Shown: positions 51,205 through 60,263, numbered from the stretch's first letter. The stretch is DNA of 64,000 nt from DASRSS01 sp035765515 (GCA_035765515.1 DASTXN010000043.1:1-64000); one strand, 5' to 3'. Program-made: numbers and translations. The notes: generated by a model not told the origin, from the sequence alone.

Positions 51205-52044
51205 GTGTCTGACGTCGGATCTGAAGCGCGCGCAGTTGCGCATCGCGACGCGATGACCTCCGCCGAGCGGGCGCAGGTGACGGTACGAGGCATCACCGGC
51301 GCCGGCCAGAACGCCGAGGCATCGGCCCTGTTGGCCCGGGTCTGGGGGACTGCGCTCGAGGCCGCCCCGCTGCCGTCCGACCTGCTGGTGAGCCTCAGCC
51401 ACGCCGGCGGGTGCGTGTTGGGCGCCTTCGCGGCCGACCGGCACCTGGTCGGAACCGCGGTCTGTCTGGCGGGCAAGCCCTGCTCGCGGTCGGTGTATTC
51501 ACTCATCGCCGCCGTAGGTACGGAGGCTGCGGGGCAGGGCGTCGGCGCCGCGCTGAAGCTGGCGCAGCGCGCGTGGGCGCTCGATGGCGGCGCCACCAAC
51601 ATGCTCTGGACCTTCGATCCGCTCGTGCGGCGCAATGCCCATTTCAACATCAACCGGTTGGGTGCGCGCGTCTCGTCGTACGCGCCGGACTTCTACCCGC
51701 CGATGCACGACGCGATCAACCAAGCGGACCTCACCGATCGGCTGGTCGCGGACTGGGATCTGACCCGGCCGGCAGCGCCCCCAGATGACCAGCCGAACGC
51801 AGTGGCGGTGCTGAGCTGCGACGCCACCGGCCACCCGGTCCAGCACGAGGTGGGCGACGCGCCGCGCCTGGCAGTGGCAGTGCCGCGCGACATCGAATCG
51901 GTACGGCGGACGGACCCCGATCTCGGCAGGCAGTGGCGGCTGGCCGTCCGCGACGCTCTGCAGGAACGGCTGGCGGCCGGCCACCGCATCGTCGGGTTCC
52001 TTCCCGAGGGTGCGTACGTGTTGGAACGGGGTGCACATGACTGA
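51205..52044 (+). CDS. GNAT superfamily acyltransferase (COG3375-like) coupled to racemase
   Basis: A 279-residue predicted acyltransferase. The GNAT core shows LSHAGGCVLGAF, then SLIAAVGTEAAGQGVGAALK (motif A, loose) and MLWTFDPLVRRNAHFNINRLG. Proteins of this group commonly lie beside N-succinylamino-acid-racemase genes. The gene overlaps the racemase gene by 8 bp. Start GTG 51205; ATG 51253 is an alternative. The predicted job is N-acylation of an amino acid, inferred from the pairing. Confidence 0.75.
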   Translation: MSDVGSEARAVAHRDAMTSAERAQVTVRGITGAGQNAEASALLARVWGTALEAAPLPSDLLVSLSHAGGCVLGAFAADRHLVGTAVCLAGKPCSRSVYSLIAAVGTEAAGQGVGAALKLAQRAWALDGGATNMLWTFDPLVRRNAHFNINRLGARVSSYAPDFYPPMHDAINQADLTDRLVADWDLTRPAAPPDDQPNAVAVLSCDATGHPVQHEVGDAPRLAVAVPRDIESVRRTDPDLGRQWRLAVRDALQERLAAGHRIVGFLPEGAYVLERGAHD

Positions 52045-53149
52045 TGTCCGCGTGGAACTACGGACCGTACAGATCCCACTGGTCCGCCCGTTCCGCACGT
52101 CCCGGTCGGTCGAGTCGGCGAAGGATGCGCTGCTCGTGCGCTGGAGCGCCGGCGACGTCGACGGGTGGGGCGAGTGCGGAGCGGACCCGACGCCCACCTT
52201 CTTCCCGGAGACGCTCGACTCGGCCCGAGCGACGATCGCGACGGTCCTGCTTCCCATGCTCGCCGAACGCGATCCGGCACGGATCTCTGCCGGACAGGCC
52301 AAGCGGGTCATGGACGCCGTCCCGGGCAATCACCTGGCGAAGGCCGCCGTGGAGATGGCGATCCTCGACGCGCAGCTCAAGCGGGCGCAGATGTCGCTGG
52401 CAGACTTCCTCGGCGGCGCGCACGCAGCAGTCCGGGTTGGCGTGTCAGTGGGCATCGCCGACAGTCTCGAGCAGCTGCTGGACCGGGTCGCGCAGTATCT
52501 GGACGCTGGCTACACCCGGATCAAGCTCAAGATCGAACCGGGTTGGGACGTCGAACCGGTCGGTGCGGTGCGCCACAAGTTCGGCCCGGGCCTGTCGCTC
52601 CAGGTCGACGCGAACCAGGCGTACGGGCCGGCGGATCTGCGCATCCTGCGGCGGCTGGACGAGTTCGATCTGCTGCTGCTCGAGCAGCCCTTCCCGAAGG
52701 AGGAACTGCTCGCCTCCGCACGGCTGGCCGAGCGGATCGAAACGCCCGTGTGCCTGGACGAGTCGATCACCAACCTGCACAGCGCGGCGGCCGCGATCTC
52801 GTTGGGCGCCTGTCAGATCATCAACATCAAGCCGGCCCGCGTCGGCGGATATCTCGAGGCGCGGTCCATCCACGACCTGTGCCTGGCACATGGCATCCCC
52901 GTGTTCTGCGGCGGGTTGCTGGAAACGGGGATCGGCCGTGCCGCGAACCTCGCGCTGGCGACGCTGCCGAACTTCACCCTGCCGGGCGACATCTCGGCGA
53001 CCAGCCGCTACTTCGCTCAGGACATCACCCAGAGCTTCGAGCTGCAGGACGGCTGTCTACGCGTTCCGGACGGACCGGGGACGGGCGCGGTCGTGGACCT
53101 CGACGCGCTCCAGGCATGCACCGTCGATTCGCAAACGGTCGAGCTGTAG
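52037..53149 (+). CDS. N-succinylamino-acid racemase / o-succinylbenzoate-synthase-type enolase
   Basis: A 370-residue enolase-superfamily protein of the MenC/NSAR branch. Catalytic Lys163-x-Lys165 (RIKLKIEPGWD), metal ligands Asp191 (VDANQAY), Glu216 (LLLEQPF) and Asp241 (CLDESI), and Lys265 (NIKPARVGG) are all in place. GGLLETGIGRAANLALATLP is typical of the NSAR/OSBS group. No menaquinone genes are near, while a GNAT gene overlaps it, so racemisation of an N-acyl amino acid is preferred over OSBS. Confidence 0.85.
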   Translation: MTDVRVELRTVQIPLVRPFRTSRSVESAKDALLVRWSAGDVDGWGECGADPTPTFFPETLDSARATIATVLLPMLAERDPARISAGQAKRVMDAVPGNHLAKAAVEMAILDAQLKRAQMSLADFLGGAHAAVRVGVSVGIADSLEQLLDRVAQYLDAGYTRIKLKIEPGWDVEPVGAVRHKFGPGLSLQVDANQAYGPADLRILRRLDEFDLLLLEQPFPKEELLASARLAERIETPVCLDESITNLHSAAAAISLGACQIINIKPARVGGYLEARSIHDLCLAHGIPVFCGGLLETGIGRAANLALATLPNFTLPGDISATSRYFAQDITQSFELQDGCLRVPDGPGTGAVVDLDALQACTVDSQTVEL

Positions 53150-53187
53150 TCAGCCGGCCGGTAGGGCAACCAACGAGGAGGAACGAC

Positions 53188-54156
53188 GTGTTCGGACGAT
53201 CGCGCGTAATTGTCGCGACTATCGCGATGGCCGCAGCGGGCGCTACGGCGCTGGCCGGTTGCGGCAGTAGCGGCGCAGGCAACGGGACTCCCGCCGGGTC
53301 GGGTCAGACGACCTCTGTGCAGGGGGCCGTCACCCAGGTGCCGAGTCAGGTAACCACAGGCTCGAGCGACGGCGCGAAGTCGGCGTCCGACCTAGTGCCG
53401 GCCGCCATCAAATCGAAGGGCACGCTGACCGTGGCGACTGACGCCACCTACCCGCCGGATGAGTTCATCGCCCCGGGTACCAAGACCATCATCGGGATGG
53501 ACGCCGACCTCGCGAAGGCGCTCGGCGAGCAGCTCGGCCTCACTCTGAAGCTGGTGAATGCAACCTTCGACACGATCATCCCCGGGCTGCAATCCGGCAA
53601 GTACGACATGGGCCTGTCCTCGTTCACCGACACCAAGCAGCGCGAGAAGGTCGTCGATTTCGTCGTCTATTACAAGACCGGCGAGAGCTTCTTCATCAAC
53701 TCCACCAGCAACAAGTCCTTCGACGGGCTGGACTCGTTGTGCGGGGCGAAGGTCACCGTCGAGAACGGCACGACTGAGCAGACCGACGCGCAGGCGCAGT
53801 CGAAGAAGTGCAGCTCTGAGGGCAAGAAGCCGGTCAACGTGCTCACCTTCGCGGACCAGAGCGCGGCGAACCTGGCCGTGGCAAACGGCCGCGCGGACGT
53901 CGGTTTCGCCGACTCGCAGGTGGTCGGATACATGCTCACCCAGTCGCACGGTCAGTTCAAGCCGACCGGCAACCCGGTGAACGTGACGCCCTCGGGTATC
54001 GCGCTGCCGAAGGGGAACGGCATGGCGCCTGCCCTCGAAGCGGCGCTGAAGAACCTCATCGCGGACGGGACTTACGCGAAGATCTTCGACAAGTGGGGGA
54101 TGAAGACCAACATCATCTCCGCGGACGAGGTCAAGACAAATGCGGCTGTCAGCTGA
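53188..54156 (+). CDS. Amino-acid ABC transporter substrate-binding lipoprotein (paralog 2, orphan)
   Basis: A 322-residue binding protein closely resembling the one at 46720 (shared GLDSLCGAKV, VENGTTEQ, FADQS). GAGGAGGAA precedes GTG 53188; the lipobox is LAGC. No permease or ATPase follows, so it probably feeds the importer at 47741-49509. It lies 38 bp after the racemase gene in the same orientation. Confidence 0.9.
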   Translation: MFGRSRVIVATIAMAAAGATALAGCGSSGAGNGTPAGSGQTTSVQGAVTQVPSQVTTGSSDGAKSASDLVPAAIKSKGTLTVATDATYPPDEFIAPGTKTIIGMDADLAKALGEQLGLTLKLVNATFDTIIPGLQSGKYDMGLSSFTDTKQREKVVDFVVYYKTGESFFINSTSNKSFDGLDSLCGAKVTVENGTTEQTDAQAQSKKCSSEGKKPVNVLTFADQSAANLAVANGRADVGFADSQVVGYMLTQSHGQFKPTGNPVNVTPSGIALPKGNGMAPALEAALKNLIADGTYAKIFDKWGMKTNIISADEVKTNAAVS

Positions 54157-54186
54157 CCCGTCCGTCTCGGTACAGCCACCCGCAAG

Positions 54187-55350
54187 ATGACGGTCGGCTG
54201 GGACGCCGACCCGGTCGTCGCGTCCTGGGCCGGCCTGCCGTCGCTGGACGGTGACCGCACCGTTGACGCGTGCGTTGTCGGGCTCGGCGGGTCGGGACTG
54301 GCCGCGGTGTCGGCACTCCTCGAACGCGGTCTCTCGGTCGTCGGCGTCGACGCCGGGCGGATCGCCGCGGGAGCTGCTGGGCGCAACGGCGGGTTCCTGC
54401 TCGGCGGACCGGCACTGTTCCTGCATGACGCGGTCGCCCGCTGGGGCGAGGACGCGGCGGTCGGGCTGTATCGCGCGACGCTGCACGAACTGGACGTGCT
54501 CGCCGACGCGCTCGGTCCCGAACTGGTGCGCCGCGTCGGGTCGATCCGCCTCGCCGGGCTGCCGGGGGAGCCGGAGTCGGACGCCGAAGCGGCCGAACGC
54601 GAGCGCGAGGTCACCGACTGCACCGCGCACGAGGACGCGCTGCGGGCACACGGCATTGCGGTCGAACGGTACGACGGACCGCTGGGCCGCGGGATCTTCC
54701 TGCCCGACGACGCGGCGATGAACCCGGCCCGCCGCGCGCTCGGCCTGGCCACGCTGCTTGCCCGGCACGACCGTGCAGAGCTGTACGAACACACGCCCGT
54801 CACGCGCGTCGAGTCCGGCCGGGTCGTGACAGCGCACGGCACAGTCCACGCGCGCACTGTGATCGTCGCCGTGGACGGCCGGCTGGAGCTTGTCCTGCCC
54901 CAACTGGCCGGACGCGTCCGCACCGCCCGGCTGCAGATGCTTGCCACCGAGCCGGTCGCGCCGGGCCGCCTCCCATGCCCGGTCTATGGACGCTGGGGCT
55001 ACGACTACGGGCAACAGGACGCGTCCGGCCGGTTGTTCGTCGGTGGAGGCCGGGACAAGTTCGTCGACGACGAATGGACGGCCGACACACAGGCCACTAC
55101 CGACGTCCAGGCGTACATCGAGCAGGTCGCCGCACGAATGGCCGGCAGCCCCGTCCGCGTCACGCACCGCTGGGCCGCTTCGGTCGGCTTCACCCCGGAC
55201 GGCCGCCCGCTGTGCGCGCGGGTCGACGACGGCGTGATCGCGATCGGCGGTTACAACGGCACCGGCAACCTGGTCGGTCCCGTCGCCGCCCGAGCCGCCG
55301 TCGCGCTGGCCCTCGACGGCACCGCACCACCGCCGTATTTCAGCTTGTGA
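54187..55350 (+). CDS. FAD-dependent oxidoreductase, DAO/glycine-oxidase-like
   Basis: A 387-residue flavoprotein. The dinucleotide fold VVGLGGSGLAAVSAL near residues 30-44 and the downstream AAGAAGRNGGFLLGG are typical of the DAO family. A C-terminal FAD contact IGGYNGTGN closes the fold. Expected to oxidise an amine or amino acid with FAD. It lies 30 bp after the binding-protein gene and is probably the last gene of the island operon. ATG 54187 lacks a strong ribosome site. Confidence 0.82.
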   Translation: MTVGWDADPVVASWAGLPSLDGDRTVDACVVGLGGSGLAAVSALLERGLSVVGVDAGRIAAGAAGRNGGFLLGGPALFLHDAVARWGEDAAVGLYRATLHELDVLADALGPELVRRVGSIRLAGLPGEPESDAEAAEREREVTDCTAHEDALRAHGIAVERYDGPLGRGIFLPDDAAMNPARRALGLATLLARHDRAELYEHTPVTRVESGRVVTAHGTVHARTVIVAVDGRLELVLPQLAGRVRTARLQMLATEPVAPGRLPCPVYGRWGYDYGQQDASGRLFVGGGRDKFVDDEWTADTQATTDVQAYIEQVAARMAGSPVRVTHRWAASVGFTPDGRPLCARVDDGVIAIGGYNGTGNLVGPVAARAAVALALDGTAPPPYFSL

Positions 55351-55364
55351 ACCCGCGACATGCG

Positions 55365-55430
55365 GCCGCCTTTTCCGACACCATGCCCGCTCAGGTCGCC
55401 GCGCGCGGGCACCACGTCGGAAAAGGCGGC
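55365..55430. repeat. Large palindrome with perfect 15-bp arms
   Basis: GCCGCCTTTTCCGAC (55365-55379) is the exact complement of GTCGGAAAAGGCGGC (55416-55430). Inside, GCCCGC pairs with GCGGGC around a 14-nt loop. It fills most of the 95-bp gap between the flavoprotein and the FAD/Fe-S gene and may be an intergenic repeat or a bidirectional terminator. Confidence 0.75.
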
Positions 55431-55445
55431 ACACGGTACGGAACA

Positions 55446-58286
55446 ATGGCGCGCGTGACCGTCGCGCAGCACCGTGAGCTCGCCGCGGCGTTGCGGCAGG
55501 CCGGGCTGACCGACGTCGACGACTCCGGCCGGCGCCGCGCCGAGTATGCGACCGACGCCTCCAACTACCGCGTGGTCCCGCAAGTCGTCGCGTTCCCGCG
55601 GCACACCGACGAGGCGATCGCGGCCGTGAGCACGGCCCGCGCGCTGGGTGTCCCGGTCACCAGCCGCGGCGGCGGCACGTCCACGGCGGGCAACGCCGTC
55701 GGCTCCGGCCTCGTCCTCGACTTCTCCCGCCACCTGAACCGAGTGCTGTCGATCGACCCCGAGGCACGCACTGCCACCGCGCAACCGGGCGCGGTCCTCG
55801 ACCACATCACCGCGGCCGCGGCTGTGCACGGTTTGCGCTTCGGCCCCGACCCGTCCACGCACGCGCGCGCGAGTATCGGCGGCTCGATCGGCAACAACGC
55901 CTGCGGATCGCGCGCGTTGCGGTACGGGCGCACGTCCGACAACGTCGTCGCGCTCGACATGTTGACGGCGTCCGGCGAGCGGCTGGACGCGCGCCGGTTC
56001 GGACGCGCCGGGCTGGCCGCCGCTGGCCCGATCGGATCGGCGTTGCAGGACCTGGTCGAACCGCGCCTGTCCATGATCCGCACCGAGTTCGGCCGCTTCG
56101 TCCGCCAGGTCTCCGGCTACTCGCTGGAGCATCTGCTGCCGGAGCACGGCGCCGATCTCGCGCGCTTCCTGGTCGGCACCGAGGGCACGCTCGGGCTGCT
56201 GCTCGGCGCGACCGTGCAGCTGGTCGAGTCGCCGCGCGCGGTCGCGCTGGCCGTTCTCGGCTACCCGGACATGCCCAGCGCGGCCGAGGCCGTGCTCGGG
56301 TTACTGCCGCACCAGCCCGTCGCCGTCGAGGGCATGGACGCCCGCCTCGTGCAAGTGTTCCGCGACCGCCGCGGTGCCGCCGCCGTGCCGAACCTGCCGC
56401 GCGGCGAGGGCTGGCTTTTCGTCGAGACTTCGGGCGAGACCGAGGCCGAGGCGCGCTCCGCTGCGGACAAGCTGATCGCGGACGCCGGCTGTCTCGACTC
56501 GCTCGTCGTCACCGGTGCAGATGCCCGCGCGCTGTGGCGCATCCGCGAGGACGGCGCGGGCCTGGGCGGCCGCACCCCGGCCGGCGCTCCTGCCTGGCCG
56601 GGCTGGGAGGACGCCGCGGTGCCGCCCGCGCAGCTGGGCGCCTACCTGCGCGAGTTCCGCGCCCTGATGGACGAGCACCACGTCGACGGCCTGACGTACG
56701 GGCACTTCGGCGACGGCTGCGTGCACGTGCGCATCGACTTCCCGTTCAGCACCGAACCGCAGCGCTACCGCGAGTTCGTCCTCGCGGCCGCGCAACTGGT
56801 CGGCCGGCACGGCGGGTCGATGTCCGGCGAGCACGGCGACGGGCGCGCCCGCGGCGAGCTGCTGAAGTACATGTACTCGGCCGAGGCGATCGAGACCTTC
56901 GCCGCGGTGAAGTCGATCTTCGACCCCGGCAACGTGTTCAACCCGGGCGTGCTGGTCGACCCGCTGCCGGTGGACGCCGACCTGCGCGTCCCCGCAGCCC
57001 GCCCCCTGCGCAAGCACCTCGGCTTCGCGTACCCGCACGACGGCGGCGACCTGTCGACCGCGGTGCACCGGTGCGTCGGCGTGGGCAAGTGCCGCGCCGA
57101 CAACACCGCGGCCGGTGGCGTGATGTGCCCGTCCTACCTCGCGACGCGTGATGAGAAGGACTCCACCCGCGGCCGTGCACGCGTGTTGCAGGAACTGGCC
57201 AATGGAGAGCTGGTCCAGGGCTTCCGGGACGACGCGGTGCACGAGTCGCTGGACCTGTGCCTGTCCTGCAAGGGTTGCCGCTCCGATTGCCCCGCCGGCG
57301 TGGACATGGCCACCTACAAGGCCGAGGCGCTGTACCACCGCTACCGCCGCAGGCTCCGCCCGCCGTCGCACTACGCGCTCGGCTGGCTGCCGCGCTGGGC
57401 CCGGCTCGCTGCCCGTACGCCGAAGCTGGCGAACGCGACGCTGCGCAGCGAAACCCTTGCCGCGACGGCTAAACGCCTCGGCGGCATCGACCCGCGCCGC
57501 CCGCTGCCGCAGTTCGCCACGCGGACGTTCCGCGCCTGGTTCAGCAAACACCCGACCGCGACCGGCAAGCCGGTCCAGCTGTGGGCGGACACCTTCACCG
57601 ACCACTTCAGCCCCGAGGTCGGCATCGCCGCGGTGCGCGTGCTCGAGGACGCCGGCTACTCCGTCCAGATCGTCGACAAGCCGGTGTGCTGCGGCCTGAC
57701 CTGGATCAGCACCGGCCAGCTGGACGGCGCCCGCAAGCAGCTGCGCCGCAGCCTGTCGGCGCTCGAACCTGCGCTCGCGCAGGGCATGCCGATCGTCGGC
57801 CTCGAACCGTCCTGCACCGCGGTGCTGCGCGCCGACTCCGCCGAACTGCTGCCGGACGACCCGCGCGCGCGGCAGGTCGCCGCCGCGACGCACACGCTCG
57901 CCGAGCTGCTTGCGAAGACCGAGGGCTGGACGGCTCCGGACCTGTCGGACGTGCAGGCCGTGGCGCAGCCGCACTGCCACCAGCACGCGGTGATGGGCTG
58001 GACGGCCGACGCGGCGCTGCTGGCGGGCGCGGGCGCGGACGTGAACGCGGTCGGCGGCTGCTGCGGGCTGGCCGGTAACTTCGGCGTCGAGCGCGGCCAC
58101 TACGACGTGTCCGTCGCCGTCGCCGAGACCGCGCTGCTGCCCGCCGTCCGCGACGCGCCGCACGACGCGGTCGTCCTCGCCGACGGGTTCTCCTGCCGCA
58201 CTCAGCTCGAACAGCTCGGGCAGGTGCACAGCCGGCACCTGGCCCAACTGCTCGCCGACCACATCGACCAATCGGAGTCCAGATGA
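55446..58286 (+). CDS. FAD-linked oxidase / (Fe-S)-binding fusion (D-2-hydroxyacid dehydrogenase-like)
   Basis: A 946-residue two-module protein. The N-terminal half is a PCMH/VAO FAD-binding oxidase (SRGGGTSTAGNAVG near residue 75, GGSIGNNACGSRALRYG, and the GlcD-type tail with GSMSGEHGDGRARG). The C-terminal half has two 4Fe-4S cysteine sets (CVGVGKCR; CLSCKGCRSDCP) and CCG-domain cysteine motifs (VCCGLTW; GGCCGLAGNFG). Similar fusions act as D-lactate or D-2-hydroxyglutarate dehydrogenases. It overlaps dapC by 4 bp. Confidence 0.88.
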   Translation: MARVTVAQHRELAAALRQAGLTDVDDSGRRRAEYATDASNYRVVPQVVAFPRHTDEAIAAVSTARALGVPVTSRGGGTSTAGNAVGSGLVLDFSRHLNRVLSIDPEARTATAQPGAVLDHITAAAAVHGLRFGPDPSTHARASIGGSIGNNACGSRALRYGRTSDNVVALDMLTASGERLDARRFGRAGLAAAGPIGSALQDLVEPRLSMIRTEFGRFVRQVSGYSLEHLLPEHGADLARFLVGTEGTLGLLLGATVQLVESPRAVALAVLGYPDMPSAAEAVLGLLPHQPVAVEGMDARLVQVFRDRRGAAAVPNLPRGEGWLFVETSGETEAEARSAADKLIADAGCLDSLVVTGADARALWRIREDGAGLGGRTPAGAPAWPGWEDAAVPPAQLGAYLREFRALMDEHHVDGLTYGHFGDGCVHVRIDFPFSTEPQRYREFVLAAAQLVGRHGGSMSGEHGDGRARGELLKYMYSAEAIETFAAVKSIFDPGNVFNPGVLVDPLPVDADLRVPAARPLRKHLGFAYPHDGGDLSTAVHRCVGVGKCRADNTAAGGVMCPSYLATRDEKDSTRGRARVLQELANGELVQGFRDDAVHESLDLCLSCKGCRSDCPAGVDMATYKAEALYHRYRRRLRPPSHYALGWLPRWARLAARTPKLANATLRSETLAATAKRLGGIDPRRPLPQFATRTFRAWFSKHPTATGKPVQLWADTFTDHFSPEVGIAAVRVLEDAGYSVQIVDKPVCCGLTWISTGQLDGARKQLRRSLSALEPALAQGMPIVGLEPSCTAVLRADSAELLPDDPRARQVAAATHTLAELLAKTEGWTAPDLSDVQAVAQPHCHQHAVMGWTADAALLAGAGADVNAVGGCCGLAGNFGVERGHYDVSVAVAETALLPAVRDAPHDAVVLADGFSCRTQLEQLGQVHSRHLAQLLADHIDQSESR

Positions 58287-59371
58287 CCGGGTTCACGCCG
58301 CCGCCGTACCCGTACGAGCGCCTGGACGAGATCATCAAGATCGCGTCCGAGCAGGACGGTGGCGCGGTCGACCTGTCGATCGGCACGCCGTGCGACTCCG
58401 CGCCGTCGGCCGTCATCGAGGCGCTGGCCTCCGACGACGCGGCGCGCGGTTACCCGCCGTCGATCGGCACGCTCGCGCTGCGCACGGCGGCGGCCGAGTG
58501 GATCGAGCGCCGGCTCGGTGCGCGTGTCGACCCGGTGAGCGAGCTCGCCGCAGTGGTCGGCAGCAAGGAGTTCGTGGCATCGACGCCGCAGTACCTCAAG
58601 CTGCGCGATCCGTCCCGCGACACCGTGCTGTACCCGGCGATCAGCTACCCGACGTACGCGATGGGTGCGACGCTGGCGGGCTGCCGGGCCGTCCCGTACC
58701 GCAGCCTGGACGAGATCGACCGGGCGGACGCGGACCGCGCGCTGTGCGTGTGGGTGAACTCGCCGGGAAACCCGACCGGAGAGCTGCACGACCTGGCCGT
58801 GGCCGCCGAATGGGGACGCGCGCGCGGCGTATTGGTGCTGTCGGATGAGTGCTATGCCGAGTTCACCTGGACGGGTGAGCCGACGACGATCCTGCGCAGC
58901 GGGATGCGCGGCGTGATCGCGGTGCACTCGTTGTCCAAGCGCGACAACTTCGCCGGCGCCCGCATCGGCTTCTTCGCCGGCGACGCCGAGTTCGTCCACT
59001 ACCTGCGCGAGGTGCGCAAGCACGCCGGGCTGATGCCACCCGGTCCCGTGCAGGCGGCGGCAACGATCGCGCTCGGCGACGACGAGCACGTCGAGGCGCA
59101 GCGCAGCCGCTACCTGCGCCGGATGAAGCGGCTGCAGCAGGTGCTCGCCGCATGCGGATATGACGTCGAACTGCCGGCCGGCGCGTTCTATCTGTGGGCG
59201 CAGGCGCCCGACGGCGACGCCTGGGCGGCCGCGCGCGAGCTGGCCCGCCGCGCCGGGATAGTGGTGTCGCCGGGCGAGTTCTACGGCCCGGATTCGACCG
59301 GCTGGTTCCGTGTCGCCGCAGTGCAGCCCGACGATCGCATCGAGCTGGCCGCGTCTCGCGTGGGCGTGTGA
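58283..59371 (+). CDS. dapC: Succinyldiaminopimelate transaminase DapC
   Basis: A 362-residue fold-type I aminotransferase of the actinobacterial DapC group. YPYERLDEI at the N-terminus, NSPGNPTGELH and the PLP lysine in HSLSKRDNFAGARIGF fit the family. It makes N-succinyl-LL-DAP, linking DapD and DapE, which are encoded 25 kb upstream. ATG 58283 overlaps the upstream oxidase (ATGA), and the stop overlaps the SDR start by one base. Confidence 0.88.
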   Translation: MTGFTPPPYPYERLDEIIKIASEQDGGAVDLSIGTPCDSAPSAVIEALASDDAARGYPPSIGTLALRTAAAEWIERRLGARVDPVSELAAVVGSKEFVASTPQYLKLRDPSRDTVLYPAISYPTYAMGATLAGCRAVPYRSLDEIDRADADRALCVWVNSPGNPTGELHDLAVAAEWGRARGVLVLSDECYAEFTWTGEPTTILRSGMRGVIAVHSLSKRDNFAGARIGFFAGDAEFVHYLREVRKHAGLMPPGPVQAAATIALGDDEHVEAQRSRYLRRMKRLQQVLAACGYDVELPAGAFYLWAQAPDGDAWAAARELARRAGIVVSPGEFYGPDSTGWFRVAAVQPDDRIELAASRVGV

Positions 59372-60261
59372 TGGACCCCCGCAACGTGCCGGTGCTTCGC
59401 GCCGCCGCTCGCCGTGCCAATCAGATGCTGGCCACACCGATCTCCCGCGGTCGCGTCACCGCCGTCGGTAGCCGGTTCCGTGATCCCGACGGACGGGCCG
59501 CCTTGCGCCGCGCGGTGAGCGGCAAGGTCGTGCTCGTCACCGGGGCGTCCTCCGGCATCGGCCGCGCGAGCGCGGTACGTCTCGCGGGGGCCGGCGCAAC
59601 CGTGCTCGCCGTCGCGCGCAGTGCCGACCTGCTCGACGGACTGGTCGCCGAGGTGGGGTCGAACGTCGAGCCCTATCCGTGCGACCTGACCGACTTCGAC
59701 GACCTGGACGCGCTCGTCGCCAAGATGCTCGATCGGCACGGCGCGGTCGACGTGCTGGTCAACTGCGCGGGCATGTCCATCCGCCGCCGGGTGCAGTACT
59801 CGCGGGATCGGTTCCATGACTTCGAGCGGCCGATGCGGCTGAACTACTTCGCGGCGATCCGGCTGGTCACCGGACTGTTGCCGGCCATGTGCGAGCGTGA
59901 GGCCGGCCAGATCGTCAACATCTCCAGCTGGGCCGCGCAGGTGCACCCGGCACGGTTCTCCGGTTACACCGCGTCGAAGGCCGCACTCGAGGCCTGGTCG
60001 GACTGCGTGCAGGGCGAGGTCCTCGACGACGGCGTCGTATTCACGACGATCCGGATGCCGCTCGTGCGCACCCCGATGATCGAGCCGACAAGGCTGTACC
60101 GCAGCATCCCCGCGTTGTCGGCGGACCAAGCGGCTGCCGTGGTGTGCGACGCGATCGTGCGGCGTCCCCGGCGGCTCAGCCCGATCGCGTCCGGAGTGGT
60201 CACCATGGCCGAGCTGCTCAGCCCACGCGCAGGCGACCTGATCCGCAAGAACGCGATCTGA
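59371..60261 (+). CDS. SDR family oxidoreductase
   Basis: A 296-residue SDR. The first 45 residues are an extension; the cofactor motif TGASSGIGRAS is near residue 57. NCAG, the catalytic Ser (ISSWAAQ) and the YTASK tetrad are present. It resembles acyl-reductase/CmrA-like SDRs. Start TGATG overlap with dapC suggests co-translation. The substrate is unknown. Confidence 0.83.
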   Translation: MDPRNVPVLRAAARRANQMLATPISRGRVTAVGSRFRDPDGRAALRRAVSGKVVLVTGASSGIGRASAVRLAGAGATVLAVARSADLLDGLVAEVGSNVEPYPCDLTDFDDLDALVAKMLDRHGAVDVLVNCAGMSIRRRVQYSRDRFHDFERPMRLNYFAAIRLVTGLLPAMCEREAGQIVNISSWAAQVHPARFSGYTASKAALEAWSDCVQGEVLDDGVVFTTIRMPLVRTPMIEPTRLYRSIPALSADQAAAVVCDAIVRRPRRLSPIASGVVTMAELLSPRAGDLIRKNAI

Positions 60262-60263
60262 GC

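Noticed and set aside
52037..53149. menC o-succinylbenzoate synthase of menaquinone synthesis
   Set aside because: No other men genes nearby and an overlapping GNAT gene; OSBS side activity cannot be excluded.
53392..55446. 684-residue minus-strand open frame opposite the binding protein and flavoprotein
   Set aside because: It is the complement of two well-supported genes, is Arg/Val/Asp-rich without any family motif and has no ribosome site; a high-GC shadow frame.
56301..58271. 656-residue minus-strand frame opposite the FAD/Fe-S gene
   Set aside because: Shadow of a gene whose cysteine and FAD motifs are clear on the plus strand.
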